In this document: in pieces, positions 16,177-25,300 of the stretch | Layout of the letters: every line of letters starts with the position of its first letter | Position numbering within the stretch: position 1 is the first letter of the stretch | NCBI GenBank assembly: GCA_019636615.1 | Contig: JAHBXF010000002.1 | Location: forward strand, 622,001-686,000 | Direction of reading: 5' to 3' | DNA: 64,000 nucleotides | Origin: Phycisphaeraceae bacterium | GTDB taxonomy: Bacteria > Planctomycetota > Phycisphaerae > Phycisphaerales > UBA1924 | Notes under the pieces: model-generated | Databases searched by the model: none | What the model saw: the letters and a program-made list of their open reading frames with translations, nothing else | What the model was told of the DNA's origin: nothing | Made by a program: the position numbers and the translations under genes

Positions 16177-18732
16177 TCAGTCGCAACCGCCCGCTTCCCA
16201 CAGCAGGAAGAAGGTCTCAACGTCGGCGCCGTCCACGCCGCCGTCAAAGTTCACGTCCGCGTTGCCGCTGCCCGCTTCCCACGCGGTGAAGAAGGCCTCG
16301 ACATCGGAACCGTCCACGCCGCCGTCCTGATTGAAGTCGGCGAAGCACGCCACTTCAATGGTCAGCACGCCGGCGCCGAACGTCGTCGCCGAACTCGAAC
16401 CCACGCGGATGTAGTACGTGGCTGACGGCGTCAGTTCGATGCCGCTCACGATGCTCTGGGTCGTGCAGCCGGGCTGATTGGCGTTGTTGTTGCACGCGAT
16501 GTCCGATGCGCCGCAACCGGCCGAGACGCTCACCACCGTGCTCCAGGTTGTGCCCGGGCAGGTCTTGACCGTCATGCGACCATACCCGGATGAGGTGTAG
16601 GTGAACCACACGTCCCGCGACTGGGCCGTGTTGCAGCTCGCCGACGCGGTGAACCGCGCCTCGGTCGTGTCGAAGGGGTTTTCGCCTTCAACAGCCTCGA
16701 TCGCGTTGAAGCAGTCGTCGTTCGGCGCGGCAGCCGGCGCCGGTCCGATCGTCAGCGCCCCGCTGGGGGTGCCCGACGGAGCAGACGCCGAGGCCACGCG
16801 GATGAGCACCGGGACGCCCGCCGTGACAGGGAGCCTCGCGATGCGGCTGCGGTTCGACGCGCAGTTCAGACTGGGGCCGGTGAAGTAATCGTCGTTGCAC
16901 TCAAGCGTGTTGCCAAAGCAGGTGTCGAAGGCCGTCAGCACCGTGTTGTAGGTCGATGGGCAGGTCTCGATGCGTGCATCGCCGGTGAAGGTCGGCACGT
17001 ACTCGAACCAGACATCCGCCGTGGAGTTCGGGCTGCACACCGCCGCGTTGTCGAGGTCGTCGTAGAACGCGCCGCACGGATTGAAGTTGAAGGTTCCCTC
17101 GCCCACGGTCAACGCCGTGGCACACGTGTCGTTGGCCACGGCGGTCACCGCCGGGTCAAGCGTGGCCAGAGCGGTCGTGGTCGACACCGGCGACCCGCAG
17201 GGGCCGGTGATCACGCAGACATACGAGCCCACGTCGTTGGGATTCGCGCTGTTGACCCGCAGTTGACTGGTGATCGCACCGACGATGGTGGAACCCGTGC
17301 CGGTTGGGCCGTCGAAGATCGGCTGGCCGTTCTTGTGCCACTGGTAGGTCAGCGAAAGCGAACCGCCCGCCGCGGCGTTCATGATGAACGACCGGCACCG
17401 AGAAATCAACTGGTCCGCGGGGTTCACAGTCACAAACGGAGGCACGCAATCACCCCCGCCCAGGCTGACAATCCAACCCGGCCCGCCGGAGGTCTGAGGC
17501 CCGCCATAGCCGACAAGGTGCATCCCGTCGGGAGAAATGTCCATCGGCCAGCCCAATCGGGGCGGGGTCTGCGGCGACGGAGGGGCGAGGTCGTTGATGC
17601 CCGTGGTGCCGGCGGCCACGAGCGTGTCGTACAGGTCACTCATCGTGTTCGTGTCGCGGTCATACACAAAGCCGCCGCGGACGAACGAGCCGCAGGTGCT
17701 GTACACGAGAATGCCGGCCACGATCGAGCCATCATCCGAGGCGGACGTGATGATCATGTTGGGGGTAGGCGTGCCGCCACTCGGGGGGCATGCCGGCGCA
17801 GTCCACCATGACGAGATCGAGCCCGGCGCGGTGCCCATGCTGTAGAGCAGGTGACGTTCCCACGATGAACCGTTCCAGGTCCACTGCGCGATCCAGTTCG
17901 ACGTGAAGCCCAGGTCCTCGTCAAACTCCGGTGATGTGCCGGTGATCAGATCTCCCGCCGGGTTGATGAAGAAGTTATCGACCGTACGGGTGATGGGGTT
18001 ACCGTTCATCATGCCGTCGGGCAGGTAGTCCATGTCATAGACACCCGTCACGTCATTGAACCGGTAGACAAGCACGCGGCCGCCGCTCGTGTTCGGGTCT
18101 TCGCCGCCCACGATCACGCGCCCATCGTTGCTCACCGCGAGCGCACGACCATCGCGGTAGCGGTTGGCCGTGGTGTTGAACGAGGTCGGAAGCACGCGCA
18201 TTTCGCCCGCGCCCCCATTGGCTTCAGAGTCCCACACAAAGCCGCGGAAGCGGAAACTGTTGTTGGGCGCGATGTATGTCTGCCCGACGACGAACCGGCC
18301 GTTGGCCGAGATCGCGCGGGGCGTGCCCACGGAGCCCGACGAGTTGCCGGCACCGGTCACCCCCAAGCCAGCATCAGGAAGCAACAGACCAAGATTGGAC
18401 CAGGTGCCGGCGTTCCACCGCGCGGCCATCGTGGCCGTGGCGCCCAACCCGCCCAAGTTCGCGGTGTTCACCACAACGCCCGCGGCGAAGAGGCCGTCAT
18501 CGCTGGCATGCGAAGCAGAAGTGCTGCCCGTCATGGCCTGCAGCGTCACCGTGTTGCCCGATACGAGCCACCGGGCCGCACTGCCCCCACCCGATCCTGT
18601 CACGATCGAGCCGTCTGCATTCACGGCGCTGGGCACCGATGATCCGAGCGAAATCAGACGGGGCTGGGCGATCGCCGTTCCCGCCAGAAGGCACAAACAG
18701 GCAATCGACAGCCGAGCATACTTCCGATCCAT
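16177..18732 (-). CDS. Secreted HAF-repeat / Ig-like / PPC protein with C-terminal dockerin-like tail
   Basis: 851 residues. Signal peptide: ARLSIACLCLLAGTAIAQ, cut near residue 22. Residues ~25-430 contain HAF-type extracellular repeats, each with an S/DG-IVxG core (AVSNDGRVIVGGED, AISANGRFVVGQTY, DISPDGMHLVGYGG). An Ig-like domain spans ~435-535 (LTYQWHKNGQP ... VGSYVCVITG). Two Cys-containing PPC-like modules (ANDTCATA, PNDDCFNA) follow. The last ~55 residues are two EF-hand-like Ca-binding segments (DFNQDGGVDGSDVEAFF and DVNFDGGVDGADVETFF), ending WEAGGCD. The tail resembles the planctomycete GC-type dockerin domain. The start has GGAGGA 6 bases upstream, a promoter at 18804-18832 and a terminator at 16110-16143. 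Role: surface or extracellular, possibly glycan or scaffold binding (inferred). Confidence 0.9.
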   Translation of the reverse strand: MDRKYARLSIACLCLLAGTAIAQPRLISLGSSVPSAVNADGSIVTGSGGGSAARWLVSGNTVTLQAMTGSTSASHASDDGLFAAGVVVNTANLGGLGATATMAARWNAGTWSNLGLLLPDAGLGVTGAGNSSGSVGTPRAISANGRFVVGQTYIAPNNSFRFRGFVWDSEANGGAGEMRVLPTSFNTTANRYRDGRALAVSNDGRVIVGGEDPNTSGGRVLVYRFNDVTGVYDMDYLPDGMMNGNPITRTVDNFFINPAGDLITGTSPEFDEDLGFTSNWIAQWTWNGSSWERHLLYSMGTAPGSISSWWTAPACPPSGGTPTPNMIITSASDDGSIVAGILVYSTCGSFVRGGFVYDRDTNTMSDLYDTLVAAGTTGINDLAPPSPQTPPRLGWPMDISPDGMHLVGYGGPQTSGGPGWIVSLGGGDCVPPFVTVNPADQLISRCRSFIMNAAAGGSLSLTYQWHKNGQPIFDGPTGTGSTIVGAITSQLRVNSANPNDVGSYVCVITGPCGSPVSTTTALATLDPAVTAVANDTCATALTVGEGTFNFNPCGAFYDDLDNAAVCSPNSTADVWFEYVPTFTGDARIETCPSTYNTVLTAFDTCFGNTLECNDDYFTGPSLNCASNRSRIARLPVTAGVPVLIRVASASAPSGTPSGALTIGPAPAAAPNDDCFNAIEAVEGENPFDTTEARFTASASCNTAQSRDVWFTYTSSGYGRMTVKTCPGTTWSTVVSVSAGCGASDIACNNNANQPGCTTQSIVSGIELTPSATYYIRVGSSSATTFGAGVLTIEVACFADFNQDGGVDGSDVEAFFTAWEAGSGNADVNFDGGVDGADVETFFLLWEAGGCD

Positions 18733-18803
18733 GACAATCCTCCGTTATCTGGGTTCTGCGGCCAAGGCAGACAGCGCACGGGCTGCCCAAGGGTGAGTGA
18801 TTG

Positions 18804-18832
18804 AGCGTATCGAACACGCTGCATGTTTGCAA
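18804..18832 (-). promoter_or_regulatory. Promoter of the HAF-repeat dockerin gene, with overlapping direct repeat
   Basis: Read leftward: -35 TTGCAA (18827-18832), 17-base spacer, -10 TACGCT (18804-18809), about 70 bases before the ATG. The 8-base direct repeat TGTTTGCA (18824-18831 and 18836-18843, period 12) overlaps the -35 box and might be an operator. Confidence 0.5.
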
Positions 18833-18872
18833 GAGTGTTTGCACAAATAATCAGAAATACTTTCCCCAGGCA

Positions 18873-18901
18873 TTGCGTCAGAGACCAAAATGCTCTACAA
18901 T
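18873..18901 (+). promoter_or_regulatory. Promoter of the 412-residue HTH-like gene
   Basis: -35 TTGCGT (18873-18878), 17-base spacer, -10 TACAAT (18896-18901, five of six consensus bases). Predicted start is near 18908, which favours translation from ATG 18922 or 18955. This AT-rich stretch separates two divergent promoters. Confidence 0.6.
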
Positions 18902-18954
18902 CTCACCGGCGAGCCGATAGAATGCTGTCGATACGCCTTCAAACTGCGAACACT

Positions 18955-20193
18955 ATGCGAACACATTCCGATGACATTGTGATTGAGAGCCGATCGGCGC
19001 TCCAAGACCTGCGGCGAACGCTCATTGAGCTCTATTCCGCCGTCGGCGCAGATCCGGATAAGCCACAGGATGTCTCTCGCCAGTTTGGTCTGAACAGAAA
19101 CCTTACCTGGAAACTCGCCCGTGTCATGAAGGCTGAGGGGCCCTTCGCTTCACTGAACCACCTACCCGGCCCGCAGGGGATAGAAATCGCGGTGACCGCG
19201 CTGGGCAAAGCCGGCGCTCCGGTCGATACCGCCGAGCAGGTGCGAAGTGCCATGCGGCGCTTTCTGAAAGTGGTCGAGCACCACGCGGGCGATCGCGATC
19301 AGTTAGAACTCACGCTCGAAAGCATGGGCCTCTTTGAGCGTGAGTACCGCATGGAGACCGGGCGGGAACTGGCCTTCCGCGGCAACTGCATGATCTGGGG
19401 TGTTCAAGCCCGCACCAGACTCGCCTTGGCCGTGGTTGGGCCCCATTCATCCGATTCCGCAGACTCTATCGTCATGCTCGGTGGGCTTCTGGGCTTCAGG
19501 CGGTTGCGACCGAATGTCCGCTGGCGTCTGCTGCGCATGCAGGTCTTTGACGACTCGGGCGTGCCGTCGTCGACCGGGCTGGGGGAGATCGCCCCGCGTC
19601 CGAAAGACCAGACCCCATTCATCCTTCCGCAGTTCTGCTCACCGGGCATGCCCGCGGTTGAACAGATCGACGGCCCGGAGGGCCGCGAGTTCCTCCTGCC
19701 GCCCGGGCCGGTTGGAAGCCAGGGGGCCTTCGATTGCATGTCGGGGTACGCGGTGCGCGGCCTGCCTCGATATCGCAACCCCAGCAATGCCTACGCGTCT
19801 GTCGCCTCGAGCATCACACTCCCGTCAGAGTCTCTGCTCTTTGACCTGATTGTGCATAAAGATACCCCGCTGGGAGATGAGGGCCCCGAGATCCTCGTCT
19901 ATGGGTTTCCGCACGGCGGCATGGACAGCCCGGCCGCGCAGACCCAGCAGAACGAACTGCCCCACAACTTCAAACTCGCCGAACTGGTCGGTTCGCCCCC
20001 CGCGGTCGGCACCCCCCTCGTACCCGGCTACAGCAAAATGCTGGCGTGGATCCACGAGCAGATGGGATGGCGGCCTGAAGAGTTCCGCGGCTATCGCGTG
20101 CAGATCCCCTATCCGGTCATGTCTTCGCGCGTGGTCATCCGCTGGCCCCTTCCAGAGCCGCCCGCCTCGCATCCGGGCCTCAACGGCGCCTGA
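18955..20193 (+). CDS. Unrecognised protein with N-terminal HTH-like segment
   Basis: 412 residues. Residues ~18-60 (LIELYSAVGADPDKPQDVSRQFGLNRNLTWKLARVMKAEG) read as a helix-turn-helix, suggesting DNA binding. The remaining ~350 residues are a mixed alpha/beta region with no named domain, including RYRMETGRELAFRGNCMIWGVQ, the VRWRLLRMQVFDDSG block and a LVPGYSKMLAWIHEQMGW block near the end. No signal peptide or membrane span: a cytoplasmic regulator with a large effector or oligomerisation region is a reasonable guess. An in-frame ATG at 18922 would add 11 residues. It has its own promoter and is divergent from the dockerin gene. Its 3' end overlaps the next leftward gene by 14 bases. Confidence 0.75.
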   Translation: MRTHSDDIVIESRSALQDLRRTLIELYSAVGADPDKPQDVSRQFGLNRNLTWKLARVMKAEGPFASLNHLPGPQGIEIAVTALGKAGAPVDTAEQVRSAMRRFLKVVEHHAGDRDQLELTLESMGLFEREYRMETGRELAFRGNCMIWGVQARTRLALAVVGPHSSDSADSIVMLGGLLGFRRLRPNVRWRLLRMQVFDDSGVPSSTGLGEIAPRPKDQTPFILPQFCSPGMPAVEQIDGPEGREFLLPPGPVGSQGAFDCMSGYAVRGLPRYRNPSNAYASVASSITLPSESLLFDLIVHKDTPLGDEGPEILVYGFPHGGMDSPAAQTQQNELPHNFKLAELVGSPPAVGTPLVPGYSKMLAWIHEQMGWRPEEFRGYRVQIPYPVMSSRVVIRWPLPEPPASHPGLNGA

Positions 20194-22150
20194 ACATATC
20201 GGAGATGTTCGAGTACGAAGGGTGATTGAGCACGGTGTCATCGCCTGCGCCGTGGTCGTCTGCGCCGTCTGGCCCCAGCGTGTAGAGCAGGTACCCCCTT
20301 CCCTGCTTGTCTTCGCCGGGCGACACGGTGCGGTAGCCGAATGCCTGAGAGTGGCCTTGATCAACCGCCGAACCCGAATGCAAGCCGGGCATCGCGTCTG
20401 CAAGTGTTCTCGGATAATCGCCGTGCGCCAGTCGATGTATCTCTATCGCGATCATCGCGCTGGCCGCGGCTCTTTCGAATGCCAGTCTGTCGGTTTCGCC
20501 CTCGAGACGCAACGACCATGGCGCGCTCCACACAACACCGCCCGGCGGCGACACGTGTGCTCGTTGGCGCTTCGTTGGCGGCAGCGAGAGGTTCGTGAGT
20601 ATTTCTTGCTCGACCTCAAGCAGGTACTCCTTGTTCGAGGTGTACGACCCCGGCATGCGCGAGGCGCCGCCCCACCTTGCGCCTTGGCCAAAGACGAGTT
20701 CCCTGACCTTGTCTTGAAGGGCTTTTGCAAACTCGCTTCGATACTCGGCCGCATGAGAATATCCGGTCGCGATCAGCGCCCTCATCAGCAGCATCGTCGC
20801 CGAAGTCGCCCGGGAAGCGGTAACACCTTCGCTATGCCCCTCGATCGCACGCTCGATCCATGCGACTTTGCCGGCGTGCCGAGGCTCTGACACAAGCGTG
20901 CGCAAAGCCGCGAGAACGTCGCTTTCCATCTTCGCGCCCATCATCCACTCAAGGGCGTTGGGCTGGCCTTGCAGGTGCCTGGCCAACACCAGCATGGCAT
21001 CGACCGCCTGCACAAAGCCCTCTTCGTCGCCGTTCCGCCAGCCATGTACCGCCACAGCGGTGCCGTATTCCCAGATCGCGCCTTCGCCGATCATGACGGC
21101 CGCGCTCGACCGTGTCCACCAGGTCAAGTTCGAGACCCCGAACTCGACACCGGCGCGTTTCCCTTTCAGTCGGGCGATGGCTCCCAGCAGGCCCTCGTGC
21201 GAATACACCTCGTGGATCTCCCGGGCCAACGTGCGCCTCTGCCGCGCTCTCTCGTCATTCTCCTCTTCCGGGGCTTGCTCCATGCCGAGTGCTTCGATGA
21301 AATGCTCGAACTGCAGGGAGGCATACGGAGCGTGAGTGGCTTCGAATCTGATCTCACGCACCCGGGCGTGGATCGGTTCGATCCCCTTCTCGACCGTGCC
21401 GCCGCCGTGGTCTGTCTGGTCGGCAAAGGCCTGGGTGAGCATGGCCTGAAGTGTCGCATGGGGGACGATATCTCTCGCTGCACGAGACGCCTGCACCCAT
21501 GAAAAGATGTAGAACCCGGCGATAAGCACCGCGGCTGCGGCGACGACGACACCCAGGCCGATCCCGCTTAAACGTGCCCACCGCAGCAGTCTGGGGAACC
21601 ATGTGTGTCTCCAGCCTTCCTGAGATACCAGGACTCTTTCGAGCACCACCCTTCCCCCGCCCTCTGCCGACAAAACCGCCAGCGACGAGTCTACCTCGCA
21701 CCGGGCCTGGCACTCGGGGCATCTGATCCACCACCCTTCATTCTCGCGGTTCGCCGGAAGCCCGATGAGCCCATAGCCGCACGAGAAACACGTGCCCGAG
21801 TCTCGAAGCACCCGTGAGAGACTGATGCGCAGCATGAGATCTCTGGCGAAGATCGCCGGCAGCCCCCCCACCAGGGCCATGATCAGCAGGATCGCGGCCA
21901 GTGGCAGCATCCACAGCCCCAAGGCGTCGATACGGTGTCCGGTGCTCTTCTCCAGAACATCGAGCCCCAGCATCCACAGATATACGGCACAGCCAAAGCC
22001 AAAGACCGCGAGGGGCAGCACCACCGTAGCGATCAACGCTTTCCTGATCACCCCTCTGGTCGCTGCCTGGACGAACTTCCGGCACGACTCGTCCGGAAAG
22101 GGATCGAGTTCTGGGAAGGCCCGGTAGACCTTGGAACCTGGGATGCGCAT
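20180..22150 (-). CDS. Multi-span membrane protein with cytoplasmic zinc-ribbon-like insert, unknown function
   Basis: 656 residues. Two hydrophobic helices near residues 36-58 and 78-98 are followed by a Cys cluster (CFSCGYGLIG ... IRCPECQARC, near 120-150) that looks like a zinc ribbon, then a third helix (GIGLGVVVAAAAVLIAGFYIFSW, near 195-217). The rest (~220-656) is a mainly helical domain, topologically outside. The end (GYLLYTLGPDGADDHGAGDDTV) resembles the Ca-binding C-terminus of GspG-type pseudopilins. ATG 22150 starts just before the first conserved-looking segment; the frame continues upstream over the promoter region. It is divergent from the tricorn-like gene. No family recognised; an envelope-associated sensor or assembly factor is speculation. 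Confidence 0.75.
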   Translation of the reverse strand: MRIPGSKVYRAFPELDPFPDESCRKFVQAATRGVIRKALIATVVLPLAVFGFGCAVYLWMLGLDVLEKSTGHRIDALGLWMLPLAAILLIMALVGGLPAIFARDLMLRISLSRVLRDSGTCFSCGYGLIGLPANRENEGWWIRCPECQARCEVDSSLAVLSAEGGGRVVLERVLVSQEGWRHTWFPRLLRWARLSGIGLGVVVAAAAVLIAGFYIFSWVQASRAARDIVPHATLQAMLTQAFADQTDHGGGTVEKGIEPIHARVREIRFEATHAPYASLQFEHFIEALGMEQAPEEENDERARQRRTLAREIHEVYSHEGLLGAIARLKGKRAGVEFGVSNLTWWTRSSAAVMIGEGAIWEYGTAVAVHGWRNGDEEGFVQAVDAMLVLARHLQGQPNALEWMMGAKMESDVLAALRTLVSEPRHAGKVAWIERAIEGHSEGVTASRATSATMLLMRALIATGYSHAAEYRSEFAKALQDKVRELVFGQGARWGGASRMPGSYTSNKEYLLEVEQEILTNLSLPPTKRQRAHVSPPGGVVWSAPWSLRLEGETDRLAFERAAASAMIAIEIHRLAHGDYPRTLADAMPGLHSGSAVDQGHSQAFGYRTVSPGEDKQGRGYLLYTLGPDGADDHGAGDDTVLNHPSYSNISDMFRRR

Positions 22151-22320
22151 GCCGAGTCTACGGTCATTCTCGCTGAGGGTTGCACTTGCAGCCGCCGCCA
22201 CGATCCGTGGCCTGGCCCCCGATATACTCGGGCTGCTTTCTGTGGCGGGGCCGGCCTGTGCGGCTTCCCTCCCGCCAGTACCCCCGCGCACTTCACGCGC
22301 GGCCAAAGTGAGGCCACTCC

Positions 22321-25300
22321 ATGATCTGTTCTGCCCGGAAGTTTTCTCTTGCACTCTTCACGGCCCTTGCCGGCCTTGCGACCAACTCGCCGGCCCAGGC
22401 GCTCTTCGCGGCTTCAACGAGTGCGGTCGGCCTGCTCCAGACCGATCTGGCGGCGAACACTGTGGCGCTGCCTCAGCATCCCGCGTTGAGCCCCGACGGC
22501 AGGCACATTGCCTTCGCCTCGCAGGGTGATCTGTGGTTGGTTTCTTCGTCGGGGGGTGTCGCCGCTCGCCTCACAAACCACCCAGCCACCGAGCGGCGCT
22601 GCGAGTTCTCTCCAGACGGAAGACTCCTGGCCTTTGAGTCTGACCGCGATGGGGGCCGAAATCTCTACGTGTTGCCGCTCCTTTCCGGGCCCGGCGGTGA
22701 ACTGCTGGCGGGTGAAACGCGGCGTGTGCACGTCATGGACCGTGCTCAGTCGCTCTCCTCTTTCACCCCCTGCGGCAACTACCTGCTGCTGAACTCGAAC
22801 CACGAACCCGCGATTTACCGTGGCCAACGGATGTACCGCGTGCCGGTGACGGGCGGCCCGCTCGAACGCCTGACCGATGCACACGGCAACATGCCGCGGC
22901 TCTCGCCCGAGGGCGACACGCTCGTCTTCGCCTACCGCCGCTACGACTACAACCGCCCGCGATACCGAGGTTCGGGCACCTCAGACCTCTGGTCAATGAA
23001 CGTGCCCACGGGTGAGTTCACGCAACTCACCACGCACGCCGCGGACGACGCTGACGGCTTCCCGCTGGCCGACGGTTCGATCATCTTCGTTTCTTCCCGC
23101 GACGGGCAGAACAATCTGTGGCGGCTGCCCAAAGGCGCAACGGACGACCAGGCCCGCCAACTCACGCGCTTCCAGCCCTCCGACGAGATCTCGATCGGCC
23201 ACGGCGTGCGCGACCTCAACGTGAGCGCCGATGGCCGCAGCGCGGTCTTCGTGGTGTGGGACACGCTCTACACGCTCGACCTGAGCAACCCAGCCGCCCA
23301 GCCGCGGGCCCTCCGGCTTGTGACTTCTTCGGGCGCCAATGAGACAGACTGGAACCGCACGAACATCGGCAGAGAGGTGAGCGAGGCCGCGCTGAGCCCG
23401 GACGGCAAAACCATCGCCGTGGTGGCGCGCGGCGAAATCTTCATCCGCTCGACGCAGGAGAACCGGCCGACACGCCGCCTGACCTCAACGTCCGGGCGCG
23501 AGCGCGACCTGGCGTGGTCGGCCGACAACAGCACGCTTTACTTTGTCTCGGACGAAGGCGGCGTGCCCCGCCTCTACGCCGCGACTGTGGCTTTCTCGCG
23601 CGACGATCTCCAGCCGGCGAAGCCCGCGGAGCCGGCGGAGGAGGCCGCCCCCGCCGGCGAGGAACCGGCCGCGGCGCCCGATGCCGACACGGCTGAACGT
23701 GCCGAAGGCTCGACAGAGCCAGAACCCGCCGACAAACCTCAAACCAACGACGAAACCCCACCGAAGAGCGACACGCTGAAGAGCGAGAAAGAAGAACCCG
23801 ACGCGGGCAAGCGTTGGGCCGAATCCATCCGCTACACCATTCATCCGGTGATCACAGGTCTTGAGAGCGACGAGCCGTGCTTCCGCAACGGCATCTTCGG
23901 CATCGAGATCTCCTCACCGATGCCCTCTGCCGACGGCGAAAAACTCCTTTTCATCCGGGGTCGCGGAGACCTGGTGCTGCACGACCTGAAGACCGGCGCA
24001 AACCGGGTGCTCTTTGAATCGTGGAACCGTCCCGAAGTTCAATGGGCCGGCGACAACCGCCACATCGTCTACGCCGTCAACGACCACGACTTTCAGAGTG
24101 ACATCTACATTCTCGACACGGGCAACCCCGAGGCGGCACCCGTGAACGTCACACGCCATCCCGACATTGATGACTCGCCCCGGCTTACGCACGACGGAAA
24201 GGTGCTCTACTTCCGCTCGGAGCGTGCGGGCAACAACTTCGACTACGACGTGTGGTACGTCTTCCTCGATCGATCGCTCGAGGCGATGACCCCGTACGAA
24301 CTGGACGAGTACTTCAAGAACGCCGCGGACGAAGCGAAGAAACTCAAGCCCATCAAGCCCACACCCTCAAAGCCCGCCGACGAGCCCGCCGAGAAGAAGG
24401 GCGAAGAGAACGCCCAGGCAGAGAACGGCAAGAAACCAACCCCCGCCAGAAAAAAGGCCGCCCCCAAGAAGGCCGAGCCGTTCAAGTTCGACACCGACGA
24501 CGCCTACCTGCGTGTGCGCCGGCTCACGAGCATCCCGGGCGGCCTCTCGGGCCTCTTCATCACCCCCGCCGGCGACCGGGTCATGTTCAACTCGTCGGAG
24601 GGTGATCGTGCGTTCGTATCGGTGTCGCGCAAGAACGACGACCGCAAAGTGATCCAGGCCGGCGGCGCATCGCCCATGGGCGTCTCGATCAGCGGCGACA
24701 AAGTCACCTACGTCGCACGCGGGCAGGCCTACACGGCCAACCCCGTCACAGGCAAGAGCGAACTGCTCGCGACCGACGGGCCGGTTGTGATCGACGTGGG
24801 CGCTGAACAGCGCCAGAAGTTCAACGAGGCCGCACGCACTATCGGCAACGTCTTCTACCACCCGACCCTCAAGGGGCTCGACTGGCGGGCGATCTCGCGC
24901 CGCTACGAAACTCTCGCGCAGCGCACGCGCACCCCCGAAGAACTCACCCGTGTCGTGCAGATGCTCTTTGGCGAACTCGACGGCTCCCACACCGGCATGT
25001 CCGCCGCGGGTGGCTTCAGTGCGCCCTCGCTGGGCACCGGCTACCTGGGCATCGAAACACGCCCCGCGCCCAACGGTCTTGAAGTCACCCGCGTGCTCGC
25101 CGAGTCCCCCGCCTCTTTGCCCATCGGCGGCGTGAAGGTCTCTCTGGATGTCGGCGATGTGATCGTCTCTGTTGACGACCGCGCGGTGCGCGGCGAGCAG
25201 GGCCTGCACGACCTGGCCACCATGCTCATGGGCAAGTCAGGGCAGGAGACGCTCCTTGAAATCGAACGTGTCGATGCCGTGAAGCCGCGCTTCGTTCTGA

